Assembly (NCBI RefSeq): GCF_001746205.1
Contig: NZ_MDCO01000009.1
Coordinates: 62,001 to 126,000, forward strand
Length of the DNA stretch: 64,000 nucleotides
Reading direction: 5' to 3'
From: Brachyspira hampsonii
GTDB taxonomy: Bacteria > Spirochaetota > Brachyspiria > Brachyspirales > Brachyspiraceae
In this document: positions 26,393 to 33,488 of the stretch, piece after piece
How positions within the stretch are numbered: the stretch's first letter is position 1
How the letters are laid out: the number at the start of each line of letters is the position of its first letter
The notes under the pieces: model-generated
Databases searched by the model: none
Told to the model about the DNA's origin: nothing
The model's input: the letters and a program-made list of their open reading frames with translations, nothing else
Translations under genes and position numbers: made by a program

Positions 26393-27160
26393 ATGCTGAG
26401 TATAGAAAATCTAATTATAATAATTATAGGCTGTTCAATAGCAGGTTTTGTGGATGCGGCAGCTGGCGGCGGCGGACTTATAAGTCTTCCAGCATATTTA
26501 ATAGCAGGTATTCCACCTCATACGGCATTGGCTACTAATAAACTTACATCCACTTCAGGTGCTGTAGTATCTGCCTTTACCTTTTTTAAAAATGGAAAAG
26601 TTACTTCAAAACTAATAAAGTTTTTAATACCTATGACAATATTAGGCTCTATTGTGGGCGTACAGGTTATAGTATTAATAGACGCTAAAATATTACAGCC
26701 TTTGATAATGATATTAATTCTAGCTGTTGGTATTTACACTTTATTTTCTAAAACTTTTGGAACCGAGAACCTATTTGATGAAAATAATTTAAAAAGAAAA
26801 AACTATATAGCAGGTATGTTTTTTGCTTTTCTTCTAGGTTTTTATGATGCAGTATTCGGACCCGGTACTGGAAGTTTTTTGATAATGTTTTTTGTACTCT
26901 ATTATAAAATGGATTTTCTTCTTGCATCTGGTAATGCTAAAGCTTTGAATCTTACAAGCAATTTATGTTCATTAATAATATTTGCGATAGAGGGAAAAGT
27001 TAATTATATGGCTGGAATATTTGTTATACCTTTTATAATGATATCCACTTACTTTGGTGCTAAGTTTGCAATTAAAAAAGGAATAAAAGTTATAAAACCG
27101 ATATTTGTAACTATATCACTACTTACTACATTAAAAATATTAATAGATATAATAAGATAG
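26393..27160 (+). CDS. TSUP family membrane transporter (TauE/SafE-like)
   Basis: The 255-residue protein has about seven to eight membrane helices in two repeats. Family signatures are GFVDAAAGGGGLISLPAYL near the N-terminus and GFYDAVFGPGTGSFL around residue 140, both typical of TSUP/DUF81 anion exporters. These proteins move sulfite, sulfoacetate or related organosulfur anions. The substrate here is unknown. Monocistronic; the following 1.2 kb has only repeats and one doubtful small frame. Confidence 0.88.
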   Translation: MLSIENLIIIIIGCSIAGFVDAAAGGGGLISLPAYLIAGIPPHTALATNKLTSTSGAVVSAFTFFKNGKVTSKLIKFLIPMTILGSIVGVQVIVLIDAKILQPLIMILILAVGIYTLFSKTFGTENLFDENNLKRKNYIAGMFFAFLLGFYDAVFGPGTGSFLIMFFVLYYKMDFLLASGNAKALNLTSNLCSLIIFAIEGKVNYMAGIFVIPFIMISTYFGAKFAIKKGIKVIKPIFVTISLLTTLKILIDIIR

Positions 27161-27242
27161 AAAATATAGTATAATAAAATTTTTAAAGTTTATAAAAATT
27201 AATTTTCTTATTATTTTTGTGTACTATCCCCAAAGCCCCAAC

Positions 27243-27291
27243 TTCTTTTGCTGCAAGAGGTAAAGCCCGCCTTCGGCGAGAAGCAAAAGAA
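27243..27291. repeat. Hairpin-rich intergenic repeat (CTTCTTTTGC type)
   Basis: TTCTTTTGCT (27243-27252) is repeated inverted as AGCAAAAGAA (27282-27291). Between them CGCC-TTC-GGCG (27268-27278) forms a tight inner hairpin within AAAGCCCGCCTTCGGCGA. A related inner hairpin with compensating base changes occurs at 29593-29603, and related ends occur at 60.2-60.4 kb. It is GC-rich compared with its surroundings. Confidence 0.65.
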
Positions 27292-27419
27292 CCAGATTTT
27301 TATCAAAAATATACGCTTTATATAAAATTTAATAGATAATCTAACTATATTTATTTGCACTTTTTAGTTATTTGACTAAGCCAGCAGAGCGAAGGCAGAA
27401 AAAAATTGAATAAAAAAAT

Positions 27420-27647
27420 TTACAAATTTAAAAGCTTAACGAATTTTTTAAAATCTATAAGAAAGCGGTACAAGGCTTTATTTTTATTGCAAAGTAAAAT
27501 ACAAGCAGGAATCAAACTATTTGAGAGATAGTTTTTCACACTTGTACCGCATTTCGAACTTATTAAATTAAAAGAACTATTACTGTCGTTTTTCTTCTGA
27601 GCATACAACTCTTTAGAAGATAGTATTATACCTCTATCTACTTTCAT
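27420..27647 (-). CDS. Hypothetical small protein (75 aa)
   Basis: A 75-codon frame starts at ATG 27647 with AAAGGAA five bases upstream. The product contains ILSSKELYAQKK, a SKCGTS segment and a hydrophobic-basic tail (LIPACILLC, LYRFLIDFKKFVKLL). No family is recognised. The frame overlaps nested inverted repeats at 27465-27550 and 27488-27719, so it may be an accidental reading of a structured repeat. The good ribosome site is the main argument for a gene. Confidence 0.3.
   Translation of the reverse strand: MKVDRGIILSSKELYAQKKNDSNSSFNLISSKCGTSVKNYLSNSLIPACILLCNKNKALYRFLIDFKKFVKLLNL
27465..27550. repeat. Nested inverted repeat element
   Basis: GCGGTACAAG (27465-27474) and CTTGTACCGC (27541-27550) are perfect 10-bp arms. 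Inside, AAACTAT/ATAGTTT (27514-27534) forms a second hairpin. A further 13-bp inverted pair, TGCAAAGTAAAAT (27488-27500) and ATTTTACTTTGCA (27707-27719), interlocks with it. The layout suggests a small non-autonomous element or structured RNA. Confidence 0.6.
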
Positions 27648-27719
27648 ATTGATTCCTTTAATGCTTACAAAAGTTTCTCAGGCTTTTGTTTTTGATGCAT
27701 TTTATAATTTTACTTTGCA

Positions 27720-28147
27720 TTAACTAATATACACAAAATAATTTTAAAGTCAACAAAATAAAAAAAATTTTTAAAAACTAATTATTCAATAAAATAAATT
27801 TGAGTAAGTCAATCTGTCAGTCTGTTTGTTTTGGCACATTTTTTGCAAAGTTAGTTAACTGACTAACTGACTTTAAAAACTTTCTTTTTGATTTAAAGAT
27901 TTTAAAAATAAAAAACCAGAAAACATAGTTATCTAGTATTTATAAAAAAGCCACCTTTTTGAAGTTTTTTAATCAAGCATACATAAATCTATATTAAGCC
28001 TAAAAAAGCCCCAAAAACAAGCCTCTACGTTTCAAATAAAGCCCTTCAAATCAAAAATCAAAACTCAATTTTTTATGATGTTATCGCAATAGCATAAATC
28101 AGCATTACAAAATGCCTTTTATAGAAACAACTAACATCAAAATATTT
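27720..28147. other. Intergenic, no supported gene
   Basis: This AT-rich stretch contains only short TCAGTC/GACTAAC-like repeats (for example AGTTAGTTAACTGACTAACTGA near 27849-27870), resembling the core of the tandem repeats that follow. No reading frame or RNA gene is supported. Confidence 0.4.
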
Positions 28148-28302
28148 AATGAGCTTACTAAAATGTCAGTCTGACAAAATGCTAATCTCATATAATTTTT
28201 TTAATGAGTTTGCTAAAATGTTAGTCTAACAAAATGCTAATCTCATACAATTTTTTTAATGAGCTTGCTAAAATGTTAGTCTGACAAAATGCCAATCTCA
28301 TA
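28148..28302. repeat. Three tandem 55-bp palindromic repeats downstream of the recombinase
   Basis: Units begin at 28148, 28203 and 28258 with AATGAG and share TAAAATG, a central dyad, ACAAAATGC and AATCTCAT, then a T-rich spacer. The central dyads read GTCAGTCTGAC, GTTAGTCTAAC and GTTAGTCTGAC. The two outer changes compensate each other or leave a G-U pair. ATGAG at the left pairs with CTCAT at the right of each unit. They could be recombinase sites or transcribed hairpins. Confidence 0.8.
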
Positions 28303-28410
28303 AAAAACCAGCAAATCAATTATAAAAAGTTAAATCAAAAAGTTTTTATTCTTCAGAACTATATTATTTATAAATAACATAATATAGTATAGTATTAATA
28401 TATAGTCTAG

Positions 28411-29559
28411 CTATCTATTTTTTATACTCAGTTTATCAATCCTGTTATTAAGCTCATTCATTTTGATGACTATTGTATTAAGTGTATTTGTTATATTTTC
28501 TTGAAAGTCATTTTTGATATTTTTGGTTTCATTATCTCTATTTATTTTTTCTGTATTTGCTTTATTGAATGGGTGATTACTCATTGCATTTTTTATCATA
28601 TTCATAAGCACATAAATATATCTGCTCGTTGTTGTATTAATATTTGAATGTCCCATCATCTTGCTTATTAAATAAGTTTCTGTTCCGCTCTCTGCCATAT
28701 CAGTTGCAAAACCACGTCTAAAAGAATGGCAGGTTATTTTTACTTTATTTCTTTTTGATATTACTCTCATAATCATAGTCATAGTTTCTATTGCTAAATC
28801 CTGACCATTATTTTTTATAAAAAGATTATTCTGTTCTTTAATTTTATTTTTTCTTAATATCTCATCACGCTCTGCTATATAATCAATTAATACATCTTTG
28901 ATCATATCAGAAAAAACAACTATACGAGGCTTACTTCCTTTGGTTTTATAAATAGTTATAGTTTTGTTTTCAAGATTAATATTTCTAATATCTATTCCTG
29001 CAGTTTCCTTTCTGCGAATGCCTGTGTTTGACATTAAAAGCATCATTAAAATATTTCTTTGATTTGTGAAACTTTCTTTTGAAGTTCTTTCTATTTTTTT
29101 TATAATATCTAAAGTTTGATTTGCTTTTATTACCAACTGCTCTTTTATTATTGGCTTTGGTCTTTTTATATCATCAAAAGTATCTATCAATATTTTAGCT
29201 TCTATTATTTTTTTCTTATGCAAAAACTTTAAATAACTTTTAACAACATTTATTCTGCAGTTGATAATATCAGATGATAATTTAATTTCTGTTTGATATG
29301 ATATGTATTTTTCTAATAATTCTTTATTTATATTTTTGTATAAGACTTCAGTATTGCAAATATAGTGATAGTCTTTTTCAGAGAAAATAGAATAATCATT
29401 ATCTTGTTTTATTATGAACTTAAAAAAATATATAATATTATTTTTATATGTTTTTACTGTTGATTGGCTTTTATCTATAGAAAGATAATCAGCAAATTGA
29501 AGGATAAAATTGACATCTTTGGAATAATCATAAAGATTATATTTTTCAGCATTAAGCAT
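28411..29559 (-). CDS. Tyrosine recombinase (phage integrase family)
   Basis: The 382-residue protein has an N-terminal SAM-like core-binding domain (about 13-115) and a C-terminal catalytic domain. Likely catalytic residues are Arg182 (TGIRRKE), a Lys in IYKTKGSK (about 204-210), His278-x-x-Arg281 (CHSFRR), His304 (MGHSNINTT) and Tyr314. It should cut and rejoin DNA by a 3'-phosphotyrosine intermediate. A charged coiled tail of 60 residues follows the catalytic Tyr. No phage structural genes are present, so it may act on the tandem repeats 108 bases downstream or on an integrative element. A GGAG site lies within an inverted repeat. Confidence 0.9.
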   Translation of the reverse strand: MLNAEKYNLYDYSKDVNFILQFADYLSIDKSQSTVKTYKNNIIYFFKFIIKQDNDYSIFSEKDYHYICNTEVLYKNINKELLEKYISYQTEIKLSSDIINCRINVVKSYLKFLHKKKIIEAKILIDTFDDIKRPKPIIKEQLVIKANQTLDIIKKIERTSKESFTNQRNILMMLLMSNTGIRRKETAGIDIRNINLENKTITIYKTKGSKPRIVVFSDMIKDVLIDYIAERDEILRKNKIKEQNNLFIKNNGQDLAIETMTMIMRVISKRNKVKITCHSFRRGFATDMAESGTETYLISKMMGHSNINTTTSRYIYVLMNMIKNAMSNHPFNKANTEKINRDNETKNIKNDFQENITNTLNTIVIKMNELNNRIDKLSIKNR

Positions 29560-29562
29560 AAA

Positions 29563-29644
29563 AAAACAACTCCATTTTTATTCGGCAAAGCCCACCTTCG
29601 GTGAAAAAATTTGCTTGACTTTTGAAAAAGAATAGAGTTGTTTT
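29563..29644. repeat. Inverted repeat over the recombinase ribosome site
   Basis: AAAACAACTC (29563-29572) and GAGTTGTTTT (29635-29644) are perfect inverted arms, extended imperfectly to about 20 bp. The left arm overlaps the GGAG of the recombinase gene, read on the minus strand. Between the arms lies CACC-TTC-GGTG (29593-29603), matching the repeat core at 27268. It may hide the ribosome site or mark a recombination end. Confidence 0.6.
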
Positions 29645-29682
29645 CTTAGATATAATTATTATCGGTTTAACAAAATAATAAT

Positions 29683-30726
29683 TTATCTATTATTAAAAAT
29701 ATCTAATATTTCTTTATTTCCTATGTCTTCTGCTGTGCTATAAGGAGTTATACCATATTGATGTTTTGAATAAATATCTGCACCATAATTAACTAATTCA
29801 ATTATTATATTTAAATCTTTTTCATTAAAAATGTCATATCTTAATTCGTACTGCAATATCGCTACCATTAGAGGAGTATTTCCATTTTTATCTCTAATCT
29901 CTATATCTGCCCCTAGTTCTAATAGTTTTTTGGTGAGTTTGATATCATTATCACATATGGACTTTATTAATAAGGTATCATCATTTTTATCTTTGGCATC
30001 TATATTTGCTCCCATTTTTACTAATGCTTCAAGTTTTTTAAGATATAAATCAGTTGAAAAAGGAATATCTAATAATGCCGTATTTCCTTTATTATTCCTT
30101 ATTTCTAATTCAGCTCCAGAGGCTACCAATTGTTCTACAACATTATATCCTACAGTAAATAATGCTGTATTTCCATCATTATCTTTTGCATTTACATCAA
30201 TTCCTAGTTTTATTAATTCAGCTGCTATTTCTTTATTTTTTGAATAAAATAATGGTGTTTCTCCTTTTTTATTTATTATATTGAAATCAATTTTATTTTT
30301 TATAAGCTCTTTAACTATATCTGCATTTTTAGCATAGAATAATGCATTATTTCTATAGTCATCTCTCTTATTTATATAAGCATCATTTTTTATAAGTTCT
30401 CTTAATACGTCAATATTTCCAGATGAACTAGCGGTAATTATTGGTACTGTAACTGAATTTTGATTTGTAACAGTTTTATTAACATCAGCACCTCTTTTTA
30501 TTAATTCTTTTACTGTATCAGTTTTTCCTAAAATAATAGCATATATTAATGGCGTATATGCTTTATTCACAACCCTATTTGTAATTAATGCATTAGCATC
30601 TATATTATCTTTCATTACTTTTTCTATTATAATTGAATTTTCATCCATTATTGCTTTAATAATATCATTGTTTTGAGCAAATATATTAAAACTTAAAATA
30701 AATAATATTAATAATATTTTTTTCAT
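29683..30726 (-). CDS. Secreted ankyrin-repeat protein
   Basis: The 347-residue product has a Sec signal (MKKILLILFILSFNIFAQ, cleavage after Ala-Gln near 18). About nine ankyrin repeats follow, several with canonical G.TPL..A / LI..GAD(I/V)N spacing (for example TPLIYAIILGKTDTVKELI, ADVNKT, GNTPLMVAI). Ankyrin repeats mediate protein binding. Secreted ones are common in host-associated spirochaetes. The start is ATG 30726 because AGGA lies 8 bases upstream, while the ATG at 30735 overlaps that site. It is monocistronic. Confidence 0.88.
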   Translation of the reverse strand: MKKILLILFILSFNIFAQNNDIIKAIMDENSIIIEKVMKDNIDANALITNRVVNKAYTPLIYAIILGKTDTVKELIKRGADVNKTVTNQNSVTVPIITASSSGNIDVLRELIKNDAYINKRDDYRNNALFYAKNADIVKELIKNKIDFNIINKKGETPLFYSKNKEIAAELIKLGIDVNAKDNDGNTALFTVGYNVVEQLVASGAELEIRNNKGNTALLDIPFSTDLYLKKLEALVKMGANIDAKDKNDDTLLIKSICDNDIKLTKKLLELGADIEIRDKNGNTPLMVAILQYELRYDIFNEKDLNIIIELVNYGADIYSKHQYGITPYSTAEDIGNKEILDIFNNR

Positions 30727-30878
30727 AATATACATCCTATTATTTTTATTTAATCATTCTATAAAAATGAAATAAAAAATCAACAATAAAAAAGGTTAAT
30801 AAGGGTTATATTTTTTATTTATAGTATAAAGTTTTTATTAAAAAGAAATCTGATGATTATAATTAAAAAAAATCAGCT

Positions 30879-30905
30879 GTAAACTCTGCAAAGCCTACAG
30901 CCTCA
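30879..30905 (+). other. Hairpin in leader of an orphan transcript
   Basis: GCTGTA and TACAGC flank a 14-base loop. It precedes AGGAG and a 14-codon frame at 30931, and a terminator lies at 31122. The polarity is inferred from these. Confidence 0.35.
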
Positions 30906-30930
30906 CATAATCTTAACAGGAGTTAAAACT

Positions 30931-30975
30931 ATGTTCAATATTGATATCAATATTATATTACTGTTTTTAAAATAG
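30931..30975 (+). CDS. Very short reading frame (14 aa) with strong ribosome site
   Basis: ATG 30931 follows ACAGGAGTT and encodes MFNIDINIILLFLK then TAG. The frame contains the perfect 18-bp palindrome AATATTGATATCAATATT (30937-30954). It could be a leader peptide or a chance frame. An intrinsic terminator follows at 31122. Function is unknown. Confidence 0.25.
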   Translation: MFNIDINIILLFLK

Positions 30976-31121
30976 TAAAGAGTATTATTATATTATTGAT
31001 ATGTTTAATAAAAAATTATAATATTAATTTTTATTGAAAATAATATTTTTTATTATAAACTAATAGTAAATAACTTTTATCTTTATTTTATATAATCTAC
31101 TATTATAATTTTATTATCTTT

Positions 31122-31148
31122 GGTGTAACAGTTAGTTACACCTTTTTT
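31122..31148 (+). terminator. Orphan intrinsic terminator
   Basis: GGTGTAAC (31122-31129) pairs with GTTACACC (31135-31142) and six T follow. No normal gene lies upstream on this strand, only the 14-codon frame, so it implies a short transcript across 30.9-31.15 kb. Confidence 0.75.
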
Positions 31149-31161
31149 ATTCCTTTCATAT

Positions 31162-31209
31162 TTCCTTATATATTTTTTATAAAGTATAGATAAAAAAATA
31201 TATAAGGAA
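31162..31209 (+). promoter_or_regulatory. Long hairpin/palindrome sequestering a ribosome site
   Basis: TTCCTTATATATTTTTTAT (31162-31180) pairs with ATAAAAAAATATATAAGGAA (31190-31209), leaving one bulged A. The AAGGAA at its right end is the ribosome site of the GTG-start gene at 31216. It could hide the site in RNA or act as an operator palindrome in DNA. Confidence 0.7.
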
Positions 31210-31215
31210 TAAAAA

Positions 31216-31575
31216 GTGGAAGAAATAAAAAAGAACAAAACTAAAGATATTATAGAATTAATACTTCCTACAGAAAAGGAAAAAAAAGTTTATTTAGGAT
31301 TTTATTGTAGTAAAGATATTATTAAAGATATGAAAAAATATGCTCATAATTATAAAATGTCATTAGGCGAATATATAGAAGAGATACATAATTCATGCAA
31401 AAATATAAAAGATACATCTATAATAAAAAGCGAAAATACAAAAAAAATGACTTGGGCAGCTTTAGTAGAAAAAAATAATTTTAATGATATTAAAAACTAC
31501 GCAGGAAAATACAAAATGTCATTAGGTGAATATATAGAATATATACATAAATTATATATTTATAATATAAAATAA
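31216..31575 (+). CDS. Tandem ribbon-helix-helix-like protein
   Basis: The 119-residue protein starts at GTG behind AAGGAA. It has an internal duplication: residues 27-65 (VYLGFYCSKDIIKDMKKYA, then YKMSLGEYIEEIH) and 79-116 (WAALVEKNNFNDIKNYA, then YKMSLGEYIEYIH). Each half has a beta strand followed by two helices with the 'A...(K)MSLGEYI' turn of ribbon-helix-helix/Arc-CopG DNA-binding proteins. A single chain could thus form a pseudo-dimeric DNA binder. Autoregulation through the adjacent palindrome is an inference. No toxin gene is adjacent. Confidence 0.5.
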   Translation: MEEIKKNKTKDIIELILPTEKEKKVYLGFYCSKDIIKDMKKYAHNYKMSLGEYIEEIHNSCKNIKDTSIIKSENTKKMTWAALVEKNNFNDIKNYAGKYKMSLGEYIEYIHKLYIYNIK

Positions 31576-31608
31576 AAAAAGCGGCTGAAACTTTGAATAG
31601 TTCCAGCC
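31574..31608 (-). terminator. Minus-strand intrinsic terminator
   Basis: GGCTGAAACT (31583-31592) pairs with AGTTCCAGCC (31599-31608) with one mismatch. On the minus strand the stem is followed by seven T, so it would end transcripts arriving from the small gene at 31850-32059. Confidence 0.65.
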
Positions 31609-31849
31609 TTGACAAGCATCACCTGATCAATATAAAATAATTTGTATTTTTAATATATAAAGTTTTTTTTATATGTCTTTAAGGATACAAGTAAAGTTAG
31701 GAGGCAAAATGCTATTAAAAACACAAAACCATATACATATAATAAAAAATATTAGAAATTATTAATTATTCATCATTCTATAAAGATTAAACATAGCAGA
31801 AAATCTTTTTCATTTAGTCAGACTTTAATAAATGTATTCATAATGAGTT

Positions 31850-32059
31850 CTATGAAATTACAGCTATAAAAAAGATAATACATCCGTAAGTTAATTTAAT
31901 AAAATAATATATTGATGTTTTTTCTTTAATGAGAGCTTTTAATCTCTCAGTAAAAGTTCCTTCAATCTCATTCATAAACTTGTTATAGTATTTTACTATT
32001 TCAATAAAAGTAAATAATACCATAACACCTATTAAAAAAATTAGTATTAACTTAAACAT
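31850..32059 (-). CDS. Small membrane protein (69 aa), unknown function
   Basis: Two hydrophobic helices (about 3-20 and 50-68) flank a charged middle (FMNEIEGTFTERLKALIKE). The ATG at 32059 lies 5 bases after AAGGAG. An upstream in-frame GTG is part of that ribosome site and was rejected. No family is recognised. It is separated from a minus-strand terminator by 240 bases with no other gene except a doubtful 18-codon frame on the + strand at 31708. Confidence 0.5.
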   Translation of the reverse strand: MFKLILIFLIGVMVLFTFIEIVKYYNKFMNEIEGTFTERLKALIKEKTSIYYFIKLTYGCIIFFIAVIS

Positions 32060-32084
32060 ATTCACTCCTTAAAACTATTTATAA

Positions 32085-32549
32085 GCTTTAAATAAAAGAT
32101 TTTTAGGTGCTGCTGCTGTAAGAGCTGAAGTTACAATTAGAAATTATCGTTTTTATGGAGAAGGTGATGCAGGAAGAGAGGCTTACGGTGATATTGTAGG
32201 TTTTAAGGCTTTAGGTGATGTAGAAACAAAGTATTTTAGTAAAAATAATTATAATTCAGGAAATGTTTCTTACAACGAACTTCAATATAATTCTCAAGAC
32301 AATTATGTGAATATAAGAGATAAAGCAAATGGAAAAATAATAGGAAAGATTTTGAAAAGAGATATGATTAATAATGGGGGAGTTTTATTATCTATCAATG
32401 GAGCAGGTATTGATTATGAGAATTATAAAGATATCGAAACAAAGTGGCTTGAAGTATTTTATCTTCCTCCAGAGGCTGAAGACGGAAAAGATGCAATTCA
32501 TGGCTTTGTGCATGGTTCGCAGGTAAAACTTGAAAATGTAGGCTATTAA
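32085..32549 (+). pseudogene. 5'-truncated SH3-like domain protein
   Basis: An open frame without a start runs from 32085 (after TAA 32082-32084) to TAA at 32549. It encodes about 154 residues: RAEVTIRNYRFYGEGDAGRE, then YNELQYNSQ, then a bacterial SH3-like domain (VNIRDKANGKIIGKIL, KWLEVFYLPPEAEDG, GFVHGSQVKLE). The signal peptide and N-terminal part expected for such proteins are missing. An in-frame GTG at 32307 could start a shorter SH3-only product but has no ribosome site. Truncation coincides with the junction to the small membrane gene, suggesting a rearrangement. Confidence 0.65.
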
Positions 32550-32700
32550 AAGAGCATAACAATACCAAGTGAGCCGAAGCCAGCCCCACAGGGCACAGAC
32601 GTGTGAGTGAGTAAACTCACTAGCTTATTTAAGGCGGCTGCACCTTGCTTCGCAATGTGGACTTCGTCGCGAGCATAGCAACAAAATAAAAAATTACGAG
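32550..32700. repeat. GC-rich hairpin-rich intergenic segment
   Basis: The 150 bases after the truncated SH3 gene are far richer in G+C than their neighbours and contain short dyads such as GTGAGT..ACTCAC near 32605-32620 and GCCGAAGCC/GGCGGC. No gene is supported. It resembles the other GC-rich intergenic repeats in the window in composition but not clearly in sequence. Confidence 0.4.
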
Positions 32701-32721
32701 CCTTTGAAAACTATATAAACT

Positions 32722-32797
32722 AAATAAAAAACTTGTGAGTGCCTGCCATTTTTCAAAATGGCAGGGCTTATTAACGAACAAGTTTTTTATATATAAT
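32722..32797 (+). repeat. Rpn-gene 3'-end element, solo copy B
   Basis: AAAAAACTTGTGAGTGCCTG is shared with the 3' end of the Rpn gene (copy A). Here the preceding bases read ATAAAAAACTTGTGA, the codons for IKNL-stop, but no nuclease gene remains. CCTGCCATTTT/AAAATGGCAGG (32742-32765) forms a perfect hairpin, and AAAAAACTTG (32726-32735) pairs with CAAGTTTTTT (32779-32788). It may act as a terminator and marks a lost copy. Confidence 0.7.
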
Positions 32798-32809
32798 GGG
32801 AGTTATTCA

Positions 32810-33196
32810 ATGAAAAAAATTATTTTATTTCTTTTAAGCATTAATTTTTTATGGGCATTTCCACCTAGTGAAGCGTATTTTTCTGAACTTTTAAGCTATG
32901 ATGGTAAAGTAACAAAAAATACACTTAAAGCCTATAATGCAGAAAGTGATGGTATGGTTTATTTTGATGGAGAGATTACATTAACAGGAGTTCTTGAAAG
33001 ATCTGATAATTATGATATGGGAAATAATTATACTGCTTTAAGATTTTATCCTGATAATAATGTAGATCTTCCTTTTTTATATGCTTCATCTGAAATGAAT
33101 TTGAAAAATCAAGGTGCTTCTAAATATGGTGATTCTTGGGATTTTAGCGGCGTTGAATTTGACAGATTGGAATTCGGTGTTTTATTAGAAAATTGA
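32810..33196 (+). CDS. Exported protein, 5' part of a frameshifted gene
   Basis: ATG 32810 follows GGGAGTT. The 128-residue product has a signal peptide (MKKIILFLLSINFLWAFP) and a mature domain containing FPPSEAYFSELLSYDG and DGMVYFDGEITLTGVLE, with no recognised family. It ends at TGA 33194-33196 right after LLEN. The next frame is open from 33189 and continues an acidic tail (IEKEETPELTNDYISK), so a one-base change near the A-rich GAAAATTGAAAAAG appears to have split one gene of about 225 codons. Confidence 0.6.
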   Translation: MKKIILFLLSINFLWAFPPSEAYFSELLSYDGKVTKNTLKAYNAESDGMVYFDGEITLTGVLERSDNYDMGNNYTALRFYPDNNVDLPFLYASSEMNLKNQGASKYGDSWDFSGVEFDRLEFGVLLEN

Positions 33197-33488
33197 AAAA
33201 GAAGAAACTCCTGAATTAACTAATGATTACATATCTAAGATGTATAATGATTATTTGCAAAATCAAGAATCTAATAATGATGAAGATGTTTCAAATAATG
33301 ATTATATATCTAAATTTCAGAAGATGAATGAAGAGTATGAAGAGAGTAGGAAAGAAAGTGATATAAAAGAATCAGAACCAGCAGAAGAATCAAAAGCAGA
33401 AGAAATAACTCCAGAATCTCAAGAAGAAGAATTGAAAGAAGATATATCAGAACCTCAAGAAGAATCAGTAGAAGAAGATATCATATAG
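33189..33488 (+). pseudogene. Acidic C-terminal part of the frameshifted exported protein
   Basis: About 99 codons without their own ribosome site continue the preceding gene in another frame. The sequence has a repeated NDYISK motif and a Glu/Ser-rich low-complexity tail (EESKAEE, ESQEEELKED). Its end overlaps the convergent truncated chemoreceptor by 8 bases, at a rearrangement junction near 33490, so its natural 3' end may also be lost. Confidence 0.55.

Noticed and set aside
28148-28302. Integron attC array
   Set aside because: The dyads do not fit the GTTRRRY/RYYYAAC pairing, there are no gene cassettes between units and the units are directly adjacent.
28148-28302. CRISPR array
   Set aside because: The repeats are contiguous with nearly identical spacing sequence and no variable spacers; no cas genes are present.
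31600-31625. ACCTGATC resembling a TPP riboswitch core
   Set aside because: The rest of the conserved TPP motif is absent and no thiamine gene follows; it lies next to a terminator hairpin.
31708-31764. 18-codon frame behind AGGAGG on the + strand
   Set aside because: The ribosome site is good but the peptide has no recognisable features and there is no terminator or promoter context; too short to call.
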